Shown: piece after piece, positions 33,528 to 41,587 of the stretch | Position numbering within the stretch: position 1 is the first letter of the stretch | Layout of the letters: each line of letters begins with the position of its first letter | NCBI GenBank assembly: GCA_023397655.1 | Contig: JAEWTW010000053.1 | Span: forward strand, 1-64,000 | Direction: 5' to 3' | DNA length: 64,000 nt | Source of the DNA: Bacillota bacterium | GTDB taxonomy: Bacteria > Bacillota > Clostridia > Christensenellales > SZUA-584 | Notes under the pieces: model-generated | The model's database searches: none | Seen by the model: only the letters and a program-made list of their open reading frames with translations | What the model was told of the DNA's origin: nothing | Translations under genes and position numbers: made by a program

Positions 33528-34090
33528 TGTACGATCCGGATCTGCTTGAAGCAGTGGACCGCGTAACTGAGCAGTATAATGCGATACACGACGAGATAGA
33601 GCGTATATGGGCTCAGCAGATGGTGTTTACGTGGCACTGGTGGATAGACCTTGGACTGGCGGTGCTGCCGTGGGTGCTGTGGCTCATCGTTCGGGACAGG
33701 AAAAACACACACCGGCTGCTGTACGCCGGACTTTTTTCCGCGTTCGTCGCGACAGTGCTTTGCATGATCGGCGTGTCGCAAGGCGGCTGGAATTACAACA
33801 CGTGGCTGCTGCCTTACTTTCCCGAATATCTGCCTTGGGACTGGACGATCATGCCCGTCACGGCGATGCTGTTCTATCAGTTTCTCCCCAAAATCAATCC
33901 ATGGCTTAAGGGGCTGGCTTTCGGCGTAATCGCGGCTTATGTGGTGGAGCCCATATTCATCTGGCTGGGTTTCTACGAGCCGTCCGGGTGGGAGCACCAT
34001 TACTCGCTGCCCATTTACTTCGTCATCTACATGGCAGGCTACTGGCTGTATACACGCCGCTTTGGAGAACACGTCAGGGCGCGACGATGA
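33527..34090 (+). CDS. Array membrane protein, PWD/EP family member 5
   Basis: A 187-residue polytopic protein, last of the array. N-terminus LLEAVDRVTEQYNAIHDEIE, then FTWHWWIDLGLAVLPWVLWL, RDRKNTHRLLYAGLF, EYLPWDWTIMPVTAMLFYQF and VEPIFIWLGFYEPSGWEHHY. Close to member 4, from which it probably arose by tandem duplication. The gene converges with the 34101 gene; no terminator is evident in the 10-base gap. Confidence 0.78.
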   Translation: MYDPDLLEAVDRVTEQYNAIHDEIERIWAQQMVFTWHWWIDLGLAVLPWVLWLIVRDRKNTHRLLYAGLFSAFVATVLCMIGVSQGGWNYNTWLLPYFPEYLPWDWTIMPVTAMLFYQFLPKINPWLKGLAFGVIAAYVVEPIFIWLGFYEPSGWEHHYSLPIYFVIYMAGYWLYTRRFGEHVRARR

Positions 34091-34100
34091 CACCCGCCCG

Positions 34101-34697
34101 TCAGCTTGCCGGGTACCCATCGCGCACCGCCTTCAAAAAGCCAGCCGCTTCCCCGTACGGGTTAGCGATTTCCGTGGCCTCTTCAACATACCAGGGGTAT
34201 TCGAGATCGTGCACGATAATGGGCACGCGCCTGCCCGCCGTACGCTCCGCAACACCTTCCGTCTGCAGCCTTTTGGCTACGTTGGACACAGCGCAGAGCA
34301 ATTCATAGTATCCCACTGGGCCTTTCCCAATAAAAGCGCCTGTCTCATCATAGGCTGTATCCCAATCCTCACGGCCGACGCCCTCAATACCGTTTTCTTT
34401 GTACCACTGAAACAGTATTTTCATGCCTTCATCATCGTCTACCGGGTCGATGATATGTGTCATATCCTGCCGCCAGTACGCAAAGTTCCAGCGCTCCTCG
34501 CTGTAAGCGGAAGCGCTCCCGCAATCCTCCTCTGTATTGTATCCGATTGAAAACTCACTGACGTTGGACACGCCGTGGTATACATATGCTTCATTCGAAT
34601 ACACAAAAAAGGATATTGCGTATATGCCCGGCTCGTCCCATTGTTCCATGATCGGTTTCACCCGATCATACAGATACTGTTCTAAATCCACTGCCAT
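34101..34697 (-). CDS. Hypothetical soluble protein
   Basis: A 198-residue acidic protein. It contains ISFFVYSNEAYVYHGVSNVS, SEERWNFAYWRQDMTHIIDP and VPIIVHDLEYPWYVEEATEI. The style resembles the many immunity-type or DUF4303-like proteins of Bacillota, but I cannot place it in a family. There is no membrane segment. The gene lies 19 bases after the DUF3784 gene. Confidence 0.65.
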   Translation of the reverse strand: MAVDLEQYLYDRVKPIMEQWDEPGIYAISFFVYSNEAYVYHGVSNVSEFSIGYNTEEDCGSASAYSEERWNFAYWRQDMTHIIDPVDDDEGMKILFQWYKENGIEGVGREDWDTAYDETGAFIGKGPVGYYELLCAVSNVAKRLQTEGVAERTAGRRVPIIVHDLEYPWYVEEATEIANPYGEAAGFLKAVRDGYPAS

Positions 34698-34716
34698 AGC
34701 CTTATCCTTGTTCCCT

Positions 34717-35031
34717 TCATTGCTTCTTGAGCCTTTTGCCGGTATTCAGCCAAATGATGCCGGCCAGAGCCACGATTCCGAGTATTATGAACCCAATCAG
34801 CGCTGCCGTTTCCGACTCGCCGGTGAGCGTCTGCGCTGTAGCCGTTAAAGCAAGCACCCCTGCCAGTACAAACACGAAATTACCCACATAACAGCACAGC
34901 TTTTCCGGGTCATACTCTTCCTTTTTCTTTTTGGATGATGTGTTGTAGCCGGATATCAGCCATGTCACTTTTTTAAACCTGATCAGCCAGCCGATAATCA
35001 GCAGCAAAGCCGCGGGAATGAAAAGTATCAT
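34717..35031 (-). CDS. DUF3784 membrane protein
   Basis: A 104-residue protein with three helices. The family signature is GWLIRFKKVTWLISGYNTSS followed by KKKEEYDPEKLCCYVGNFVF, as in DUF3784 proteins of Bacillota. Helices are at about 2-15, 48-68 and 78-97. Function unknown. Confidence 0.82.
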   Translation of the reverse strand: MILFIPAALLLIIGWLIRFKKVTWLISGYNTSSKKKKEEYDPEKLCCYVGNFVFVLAGVLALTATAQTLTGESETAALIGFIILGIVALAGIIWLNTGKRLKKQ

Positions 35032-35154
35032 GATGCCCTCCGTTTCTTGGCCGTCTGTTAAGTTTTCCGGACTTGAGTATCAGACTTCTGCACGCAACCG
35101 CTGTATTCCTCTTTCTCAAGTGTCTGTCGTTCCGCTGAAAATCAAACACTCGCT

Positions 35155-35682
35155 TTACAGGTGCTCCCATTCACCCGGATATAACGTGCCCTCCCGGTCA
35201 AAATACACGAGTCTTGCCGAGAGCGTCTCCCCTGTCTCGATCACGCCATAGGAGAAAAACGGACTGCGGCGCCTATCCGTGGGCGAACCGGGGTTCAGCA
35301 GCAGCGTGCCGTCGTGACGCCCGAGGTAAGGAATGTGGCTGTGACCGAACACCACCATATTCGCCCCTGCCCCTTCAAACGCGGCTATGGCACGCTGAAG
35401 CGTGGAGCCCTTGCTTCCATGCCCGTGACATATGCCGATTGCAAAACCGCAGAGCCGCAGCAGCTTCTTTTCGCTCAGCGCGTCACGAAGCTCCGGCGGA
35501 TCGATGTTGCCCGCCACAGCCGCCACCGGGGCGTATGCAGCCAGTGTATCCAGCACCTCCAACGCAGTGATGTCGCCCGCATGAATAATATAATCTGTGT
35601 CCGCCAGCGCCGCACGAACCGGCTGCGGCAGCTCCTTTGCCCGGCGCGGCATATGCGTATCCGACAGTGCGACGATTCTCAT
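35155..35682 (-). CDS. YfcE/MJ0936-type metallophosphoesterase
   Basis: A 175-residue calcineurin-like phosphoesterase. Metal ligands are visible in MRIVALSDTHMPRR (Asp8, His10), YIIHAGDIT (Asp37), AGNIDPPE (Asn59), GICHGHG (His) and VFGHSHIPYLG (His-x-His). The enzymes are cytoplasmic phosphodiesterases. The start follows AAAGGGA. Length is as expected for the family. Confidence 0.9.
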   Translation of the reverse strand: MRIVALSDTHMPRRAKELPQPVRAALADTDYIIHAGDITALEVLDTLAAYAPVAAVAGNIDPPELRDALSEKKLLRLCGFAIGICHGHGSKGSTLQRAIAAFEGAGANMVVFGHSHIPYLGRHDGTLLLNPGSPTDRRRSPFFSYGVIETGETLSARLVYFDREGTLYPGEWEHL

Positions 35683-35766
35683 ATCGATTTCCCTTTCGCT
35701 TATGTGATAATATTCCCCGAAAAGATCGCTGTTTCCCCTGAAAAAGTGATCTCAAACAAAAAATAT

Positions 35767-35796
35767 TTGACAAATTGATCTGCCGGGAACTAATGT
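35767..35796 (+). promoter_or_regulatory. Promoter of the first glycosidase-like lipoprotein
   Basis: TTGACA (35767-35772) and TAATGT (35791-35796) with an 18-base spacer containing CCGG and AAC. The same arrangement precedes the paralogous gene. Confidence 0.65.
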
Positions 35797-35848
35797 GTTT
35801 ATATGTGCGTCATTACAATGAAACGCTGCAACTATGGAGACTTTGTGA

Positions 35849-36832
35849 ATGAAATTGAAAAGCTTATTTATACTCATGCTCGCTGCGGCCATACTGTTTT
35901 CCGGTTGTGCCGCTCAGCCGACATTGGTCGTCGGCACACCTTCGCCCGCTGAAACAACAGCGCCCACGCCTTCACCCACACCGGAACCGACACCGGAGCC
36001 CACGCCTGAGCCGACGCCGGAGCCCACACCGGAACCCACGCCGGACCCTTACTTTCCTGATAAGGAAGAGGTGTCGGCAGACGCAGAGGGTGGTTATTGG
36101 CTGTACCGTTCCCCCACGTTATTCGTGGAGGTGCACCGTTATTCCAACGATGTGCCGCAAACTTGGTTTGTGGCGGATGTACGTTACAAGGAGCCCGAGC
36201 GTGACCGGGGCGGTTTTTCCACCCCCAGCAGACCGGGCGGCAAGTCCGCTGCGCTTTTCACCATCGCTCAATACTATAAGGCGGTAATCGCCGTGAACGG
36301 CGATTTTCTGGATCACCATCCCGAGGACCCCAAGGGCGTGATCATCCGCGACGGACAGGTGTTCGTGGACGACGACGAAAATCAGACGATGGCGATCTAC
36401 CCGGACGGCACAATGCGCACGTTTGATGCGGGCGAAACCAATGCCGACGCGCTGCTGGCGGATGGCGTCATGAACGCGTTTTCGTTCGGCCCCACGCTGG
36501 TGAAGGACGGCGCGGTTCAGCCCGGAATCATGGATTCGAAAATCGCCGACAGGAAGCCGCGCAACGCCGTGGGCATGATTGAGCCCTACCATTTTATAAT
36601 GGTGGTGGTGGACGGGCGTCAGAGCAAATGGAGCAAAGGCATGACGTTTGACGAGCTGGCCGCTCTGATGGCGTCGTACGGCTGTGAGATCGCATACAAT
36701 CTGGATGGCGGCCAGTCGGCCACGATGACTTTCATGGGCGAAAACATAAACCAGTACGACTACTCAACCACCGGCCAGAGGCCCGTGCCGGATGCCCTGA
36801 TGTTCGGCACCTCCGATCTGGTGAGTGAATAA
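35849..36832 (+). CDS. Phosphodiester glycosidase family lipoprotein, copy 1
   Basis: A 327-residue extracellular lipoprotein. Lipobox ILFSGC (Cys20) ends the signal peptide. A Pro/Thr/Glu linker of repeated EPTP units spans about residues 36-67. The rest is a NAGPA-like domain with AVIAVNGDFLDHHPEDPKG, RKPRNAVGMIEPYHFIMVVV and EIAYNLDGGQSATMTFMGEN, the last being the catalytic signature. Members act on phosphodiester-linked sugars at the cell surface; the substrate is unknown. It is followed by a terminator and a close paralogue. Confidence 0.87.
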   Translation: MKLKSLFILMLAAAILFSGCAAQPTLVVGTPSPAETTAPTPSPTPEPTPEPTPEPTPEPTPEPTPDPYFPDKEEVSADAEGGYWLYRSPTLFVEVHRYSNDVPQTWFVADVRYKEPERDRGGFSTPSRPGGKSAALFTIAQYYKAVIAVNGDFLDHHPEDPKGVIIRDGQVFVDDDENQTMAIYPDGTMRTFDAGETNADALLADGVMNAFSFGPTLVKDGAVQPGIMDSKIADRKPRNAVGMIEPYHFIMVVVDGRQSKWSKGMTFDELAALMASYGCEIAYNLDGGQSATMTFMGENINQYDYSTTGQRPVPDALMFGTSDLVSE

Positions 36833-36859
36833 TCTGCTCCAATAACATCGTAAAGAAAC

Positions 36860-36883
36860 AAAGCGCCGATAAAGGCGTTTTTT
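36860..36883 (+). terminator. Terminator between the two paralogues
   Basis: AAAGCGCC pairs with GGCGTTTT around GATAAA, followed by further Ts to 36883. Confidence 0.75.
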
Positions 36884-36916
36884 GTCGGGTAATTATCTGT
36901 TTTACTGAAAATTAGT

Positions 36917-36946
36917 TTGACAAGCTCATACCGGCAACCTTAATGT
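36917..36946 (+). promoter_or_regulatory. Promoter of the second glycosidase-like lipoprotein
   Basis: TTGACA (36917-36922) and TAATGT (36941-36946), again with an 18-base spacer holding ACCGGCAACC. The match to the promoter of copy 1 shows that promoter and gene were duplicated together. Confidence 0.65.
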
Positions 36947-36989
36947 AAGTCTTGTGCGCACATAGTATCACAAAACGGAGTACTTCAAA

Positions 36990-37979
36990 ATGCATATGAA
37001 AAGAATGTTGCTGCTGTTCATCGCAGCGGCCTTGCTGCTGTCAGGCTGCACTGCCGTATCGGCAGAACCTGTAATAACGCCCACGCCCACACCCGTCATG
37101 ACGCCGGTGCCGACGCCCGAACCGACGGCCACGCCCGTCGTGACGCCGGAACCCACGCCTGAACCGACACCGGAGCCCACGCCCGATCCCTATTTCCCCG
37201 CGAAAGAGGAAGTAACGGCGGATGCAGAGGGCGGTTACTGGCTCTACCGTTCCCCCACGCTGTTTGTGGAAGTCAAACGTTACACCAACGATGTGCCGCA
37301 GACCTGGTTTGTGGCGGAAATTCGTATGAAGGAATCCGAAAAGGAGATCGCCGGATTTGCGAAACCGGAGACACCCGGCCGCTCCACCAAGGATCTGTAC
37401 AAGATTGCGCAGGCATACAAGGCTGTCATCGCGGTGAACGGTGATTATATGGATCGCGTGTCCAGCGACCCCAAGGGTTTTATCATTCGCGACAGCGAAG
37501 TCTACGTGGCCGACGACGCAGCGGACACACTGGCCTTCTATCCCGACGGAACGATGAGCGTATTCCATCCCGGCGAAACATTTGCCGAGCAGCTGCTGGA
37601 CCAGGGTGTGAGAAACTCCTTTTCTTTCGGCCCCACCCTGATACGTGACGGCGTGGTGGAGCCGGACCTGATGGACAAGCGGCTGTCCAGCCGCAAGCCG
37701 CGCACAGCCGTGGGCATGATTGAGCCTTACCACTTCCTGCTGGTGGTGGTGGACGGCCGCTCCAGCAAATACAGCAAGGGCATGACATACGACGAACTGG
37801 TCGCTGTGTTTGAGCCGTACGGCTGCGAGGTGGCATACAATCTGGACGGCGGCGCTTCGGCGACGATGACGTTTATGGGCAAGAACATCAGCAAATACCA
37901 GGGCTCCTTCACTGGTCAGCGCAGCATTCCTGACGCGCTGATGTTCGGATATTCCGAGCTGGTGGGCGCCGAGGAATAG
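36990..37979 (+). CDS. Phosphodiester glycosidase family lipoprotein, copy 2
   Basis: A 329-residue paralogue of the preceding lipoprotein. The lipobox is LLLSGC, and the linker is longer and more varied in PTP/EPTP units (about 28-68). Domain motifs are AVIAVNGDYMDRVSSDPKGF, RKPRTAVGMIEPYHFLLVVV and EVAYNLDGGASATMTFMGKN. An ATG six bases later (MKRMLLL) is an equally possible start. The proteins agree over most of the catalytic domain but differ at EKEIAGFAKPETPG, so they may have distinct targets. Confidence 0.87.
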   Translation: MHMKRMLLLFIAAALLLSGCTAVSAEPVITPTPTPVMTPVPTPEPTATPVVTPEPTPEPTPEPTPDPYFPAKEEVTADAEGGYWLYRSPTLFVEVKRYTNDVPQTWFVAEIRMKESEKEIAGFAKPETPGRSTKDLYKIAQAYKAVIAVNGDYMDRVSSDPKGFIIRDSEVYVADDAADTLAFYPDGTMSVFHPGETFAEQLLDQGVRNSFSFGPTLIRDGVVEPDLMDKRLSSRKPRTAVGMIEPYHFLLVVVDGRSSKYSKGMTYDELVAVFEPYGCEVAYNLDGGASATMTFMGKNISKYQGSFTGQRSIPDALMFGYSELVGAEE

Positions 37980-37996
37980 ATCAGTCAAAGCAGAGC

Positions 37997-38021
37997 ATAG
38001 CGCCGGCAGCCCCGGCGCTAT
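37997..38021 (+). terminator. Rho-independent terminator
   Basis: ATAGCGCCGG (37997-38006) and CCGGCGCTAT (38012-38021), 10 bp, followed by TTTATTG. Confidence 0.85.
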
Positions 38022-38131
38022 TTTATTGTGACTTTGGACCTGCTGTACTCCATATGCTGTCCCAAATACAGCAAATTACGGCCCTCTGTCATGATTTCGG
38101 TCGGTTTCGTGCGATAAAATATCTCCTGCCG

Positions 38132-38174
38132 ACGCATACCCTCGCATACTCACGCATACCCATGCATACCCACG
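38132..38174. repeat. 10-bp short tandem repeat
   Basis: Four units of consensus ACGCATACCC at 38132, 38142, 38152 and 38162, then ACG. It lies in the otherwise empty 320-base gap between the lipoprotein terminator and the DMT transporter; the rest of that gap shows nothing recognisable. Confidence 0.75.
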
Positions 38175-38302
38175 AGCGCGCAGCCGCAATTCATTCATTG
38201 GATGAGTCCCGCCTATACCGGCAGATTTCAGCGGATAGCGCAGCTGTCCAAAACCGTGAAAACCATGTATAATCATCGCTGGTGTCTTAAGGAGGTTTTA
38301 AC

Positions 38303-39247
38303 TTGAGCAACGTCAATGCAACCGCAACAAGGCAGCGCGCCTTTGCAAACGGATATCTACTCGTGCAGACAATGATGTGGGGTCTGTCTTTTATTTGGAC
38401 CAAAAATATCAATTCCGAAATGCCGACGCTGGCTTACCTTGCGCTGCGCTTTGGCGTGGCCGCGCTGGTGGTGCTGCCCTTCCTTATTCGCAAGCTGAAG
38501 GCTGCATTCTCGCCAGCGTTTCTGCGCGCGTCGCTGGTGCTCGGCGGACTGCTGTTCGTCTCGATGGCGCTGCAGATATTCGGCCTCAATTACACCTCTG
38601 TCACCAACTCGTCGTTCATCACCAGCACCACCGTGCTGATCGTTCCTATACTGGAGCGGCTGCTGTTCAAGAAAAAGCTTTCCCCTGCGCTGTGGGTCGG
38701 CTGCATCATCGCATTCGGCGGTGTGGGCGTACTCTCGGGCGGCCTGTCGATGAAGCCAAATCTGGGCGACGTGCTCACCCTGCTGTGCGCTGTGGGCTTC
38801 TCACTGCAGATACTTTACTGCGCCAAATACGGCGCGGAACACCCCGCCGACGCGCTGGGCTCTGCGCATATCGTTGTTGCAGCGCTGCTGTTCGTCGCAC
38901 TGTGGGGCGTCTTCGGCTTTGACATGACCGGCTTTAAACCTTCCTTCATATTCGGCATCGTGTTTATGGGCGTCGTCAACACGTCCGCCGGTTTCATGGG
39001 CCAGGTTATCGCGCTTAAATACACGCGTCCCACGGTCGCCGGGCTGATATACACGCTGGAGCCGATATTCGCGACGATGTTCGCGCTGATCATACCCGGC
39101 ACGAACGGGCAGGTGGAGACCATATCGATGAAAACAGCCTTCGGCGTGCTGGCCGTGCTGACGGGCGTCGTCATCGCACTGGTGGACTCGTTCCGGCCCC
39201 GGCGTACGGCGGTACTAGTCCAGGCTGAACCGGAAGCGGTCGAATAA
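38303..39247 (+). CDS. EamA/DMT-family transporter
   Basis: A 314-residue protein with ten helices in two EamA repeats. It opens LVQTMMWGLSFIWTKNINSE, has QIFGLNYTSVTNSSFITSTT in the fourth-fifth helix area and VIALKYTRPTVAGLIYTLEP in the second repeat. This is the drug/metabolite exporter superfamily; the substrate is not predictable. The start is TTG, preceded by a full AAGGAGGT at 7 bases. Confidence 0.9.
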   Translation: MSNVNATATRQRAFANGYLLVQTMMWGLSFIWTKNINSEMPTLAYLALRFGVAALVVLPFLIRKLKAAFSPAFLRASLVLGGLLFVSMALQIFGLNYTSVTNSSFITSTTVLIVPILERLLFKKKLSPALWVGCIIAFGGVGVLSGGLSMKPNLGDVLTLLCAVGFSLQILYCAKYGAEHPADALGSAHIVVAALLFVALWGVFGFDMTGFKPSFIFGIVFMGVVNTSAGFMGQVIALKYTRPTVAGLIYTLEPIFATMFALIIPGTNGQVETISMKTAFGVLAVLTGVVIALVDSFRPRRTAVLVQAEPEAVE

Positions 39248-39269
39248 GCAATCAGGAGAACAAAAAACA

Positions 39270-39503
39270 ATGAAAAAAAGCACAATGAAAACAACGAAAA
39301 TCGCATTGGTTATCTCGTCGGTATCCATATTGATCGCCGCCGCCAATCTGCTGATCTGCGCGCTGAACGACTTGCCAATGTGGCCGGCCATCACACTGAT
39401 GTTCTGCATGATCACGATATTCTTTGCCAATCTGTCGTTGTATAGTAAACGTAAAAAGGAAGAAGCGTCGGCCGAAAAGCAGCCCGGCATCGGCATACAG
39501 TAA
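39270..39503 (+). CDS. Small two-helix membrane protein
   Basis: A 77-residue protein with helices at about 10-31 and 36-56 and a basic C-terminus (YSKRKKEEASAEKQ). GGAGAAC precedes the ATG. It lies 22 bases after the transporter and may be co-transcribed. No family recognised. Confidence 0.65.
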   Translation: MKKSTMKTTKIALVISSVSILIAAANLLICALNDLPMWPAITLMFCMITIFFANLSLYSKRKKEEASAEKQPGIGIQ

Positions 39504-39713
39504 TACCCATTGTATTCACACAGCGTATTCACGTAATCGCACTGGCCGCGTCCGACGGCGGCGCAGTCCCCTTAACGCTGATTAACGTATACTGCACATA
39601 TCCATTCACAATCAAATATCTAGAAATTCACTGCCGCATAATTTGCAGGATAATACAAACAATAAATAAGGCATTATTTACTCTTGCCGTATACTCTTGA
39701 AAGGAGAGAATTC

Positions 39714-40073
39714 ATGTCTGAAAGTAAGTTTTTACTCAAGGAAACCAGCCTGCTGATGGTGATATACGGCGTGATCGCCTCCGTCATATCCGTGGTGGCG
39801 CTGGTGAACGCGGATGGCAGTGCGACATACTGGGCGACAGGTCTGGTGCTGCTGCTGATTGCCAGCCTGCTCGAGCTGATATTTGGCGCACTGGGCTTTC
39901 GCAGAAGCGACGACAACGGCCGGTCCGGCTTCTTTGTGTTCGCCGGCATCATAGCGGCGGTCGTGATGCTGATTCTCCTCATCATGGACTTCTCGGTGTG
40001 GAGCCTGATCGGCTTTGTTCTTCCGGTGCTCTACATCATCGGCGGCGCCATGCTGAGCCGAAGAACGGACTGA
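39714..40073 (+). CDS. Small four-helix membrane protein
   Basis: A 119-residue protein with four hydrophobic segments (MVIYGVIASVISVVALV, GLVLLLIASLLELIFGALGF, FFVFAGIIAAVVMLILLIMD, LIGFVLPVLYIIGGAML). A Shine-Dalgarno AAAGGAGAG at the right distance sets the ATG at 39714. It is followed by a strong terminator. Function unknown. Confidence 0.75.
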   Translation: MSESKFLLKETSLLMVIYGVIASVISVVALVNADGSATYWATGLVLLLIASLLELIFGALGFRRSDDNGRSGFFVFAGIIAAVVMLILLIMDFSVWSLIGFVLPVLYIIGGAMLSRRTD

Positions 40074-40094
40074 CAGCGTTCCATCGCACCACAC

Positions 40095-40130
40095 AAGCCC
40101 CGTCTGCACTATTGTGCTTCGGGGCTTTTT
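40095..40130 (+). terminator. Rho-independent terminator
   Basis: AAGCCCCG (40095-40102) pairs with CGGGGCTT (40120-40127), with an inner GCAC/GTGC stem, then TTTTT. Confidence 0.85.
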
Positions 40131-40188
40131 AATAAACAACCCCATAAGCCGTCTGTGCTTTACTGTGACAGGCCTAACATGAACTGAA

Positions 40189-40602
40189 TTACCATTTTTC
40201 TTTAATGGCATCCGGCGCGAGCTGAATACTGGATTCATCAGCGTGTTCTTTTTTCCATGTGCCGTTTTCGCGCCGCCACAAAAAAGCACCGACATCCCCG
40301 CTGTATATCCAGAGAGTATCATTTTCTCCCCAGTCGATAAGCGTGGTAAATCTGACGTAGAATTTTTCATCAGTGATAAATGAGTCGGCTCCGTCAATTG
40401 ATTCTATAGCAACCCGGACATAGCGAGCCCGATCGTATCCGTAAATCTGCTCATATGTGTATTCGCCCGATGGGGACAGCTTCGGTTCGGCAAACATCCC
40501 GGCTTCTCCCTCCGCTATGCCAATCAAATATCCGATATACCCGGCAATGACAAGTCCCACTATACCCACCAATAAAATGATGACGATTGCTTTTTTCTTC
40601 AC
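40189..40602 (-). CDS. Membrane-anchored hypothetical protein
   Basis: A 137-residue protein with one N-terminal helix (IVIILLVGIVGLVIAGYIGY) and an extracellular domain rich in aromatics and acids (YTYEQIYGYDRARYVRVAIE, LWIYSGDVGAFLWRRENGTW). The start is GTG with a poor ribosome site. No lipobox. Family unknown. Confidence 0.65.
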   Translation of the reverse strand: MKKKAIVIILLVGIVGLVIAGYIGYLIGIAEGEAGMFAEPKLSPSGEYTYEQIYGYDRARYVRVAIESIDGADSFITDEKFYVRFTTLIDWGENDTLWIYSGDVGAFLWRRENGTWKKEHADESSIQLAPDAIKEKW

Positions 40603-40627
40603 TCGGTTTATTTATAGGCTTTTATGC

Positions 40628-41278
40628 TCAGCCTTCTCCCTCCAGCTGTATTTTTAATGCCCGGTACGCAAGGCTGATTTCGGACGGCAGCGGCTCCTCC
40701 CGTATGTAGCCCAGCAGTGCGTATTTCACCAGCCGCTCAATCTCGCCCGCCAGCAGAGCGTCCAGCGACTGTTCCTTGCCCGCGAACAGCGCCCGCTGCA
40801 CCTCATACGAGGACACCGGCGGCGCGTTGATCACCTCGATGTCCGGATACAGCTGATTCAGCGTAAGCATCACACGACGCTGCCGGTACGGCGATGCCAC
40901 CGCGATCACACGGCAGATGCCGCGCTCGAAGCAAAACTCCGCGTCCGCTGCACGCAGCAAAGCTGCGCTCATCGTCACATTTTCACCGGTGTTGGTGGAG
41001 GCGTATTCCACCGTCACATGCGCGTCCGGTATGCCGGGGAACGTGCGCCGCAGTTCCTCCCTGAACGCTATCCCCTCCGGCTGCCCAAGGTCTGCCGTAC
41101 CCGCCCCGACGCCGCCAGTCAGCAGTATATGGCGCGCGAAGCCTGCCTGATACAGCCGCCCGCACTGCCTCGGTATCTCCATATCGAAGTGTCCGAAGCC
41201 GATGATGATGTCCGCTGCACGCGGCTCATCCGTTATGGCGAGGTATCGGAAGAGGATTTCGGCTGGAGATGGGGTCAT
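40628..41278 (-). CDS. YdcF-like (DUF218) protein
   Basis: A 216-residue protein of the ElyC/SanA/YdcF fold. Signature pieces: ADIIIGFGHFDMEIPRQCGR, HILLTGGVGAGTADLGQPEG, VEYASTNTGENV and IAVASPYRQRRVMLTL. Unlike SanA/ElyC it has no membrane anchor, so it is cytoplasmic. YdcF binds S-adenosylmethionine in vitro, but the role is unclear. AAGGAGG precedes the ATG. Confidence 0.87.
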   Translation of the reverse strand: MTPSPAEILFRYLAITDEPRAADIIIGFGHFDMEIPRQCGRLYQAGFARHILLTGGVGAGTADLGQPEGIAFREELRRTFPGIPDAHVTVEYASTNTGENVTMSAALLRAADAEFCFERGICRVIAVASPYRQRRVMLTLNQLYPDIEVINAPPVSSYEVQRALFAGKEQSLDALLAGEIERLVKYALLGYIREEPLPSEISLAYRALKIQLEGEG

Positions 41279-41313
41279 GTGGGGGTGCCTCCTTTTGGGG
41301 GAATATACATATT

Positions 41314-41574
41314 CTACTCTGCTTTAACAAAGATAATCTTTTTTTCTTTATATGTGTCTGAAACACATTCCGTTTCATAACCTGCCTCAAGCCACGAAAT
41401 TGCTTGCGAATGATCTTTGTTATTTGACCACCATGCTTCAGCATGTCTAATTGAGGAATCTGGCAAAGAATCCCCAATTATTCTTTCAATCTCATCGAAA
41501 GAAAGTATTACTCTTGGTAGATTTAATTTTTCAAGATACTTGCTAAGATTAATGTACTTATCACCTTTTGGCAT
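41314..41574 (-). CDS. DUF7662-type small protein
   Basis: An 86-residue protein, MPKGDKYINLSKYLEKLNLP, then LSFDEIERIIGDSLPDSSIR and AWWSNNKDHSQAISWLEAGY. This is the pattern of a widespread small domain found alone and next to nucleases or in mobile genes; I recall it as DUF7662. GAGGAG lies before the ATG at 41574. Base composition is AT-rich like its partner at 41588 and unlike the flanks. Confidence 0.72.
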   Translation of the reverse strand: MPKGDKYINLSKYLEKLNLPRVILSFDEIERIIGDSLPDSSIRHAEAWWSNNKDHSQAISWLEAGYETECVSDTYKEKKIIFVKAE

Positions 41575-41587
41575 AGTATTCTCCTCA

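Noticed and set aside
38132..38174. CRISPR or origin iterons
   Set aside because: Units are only 10 bases, without spacers, replication genes or AT-rich melting region.
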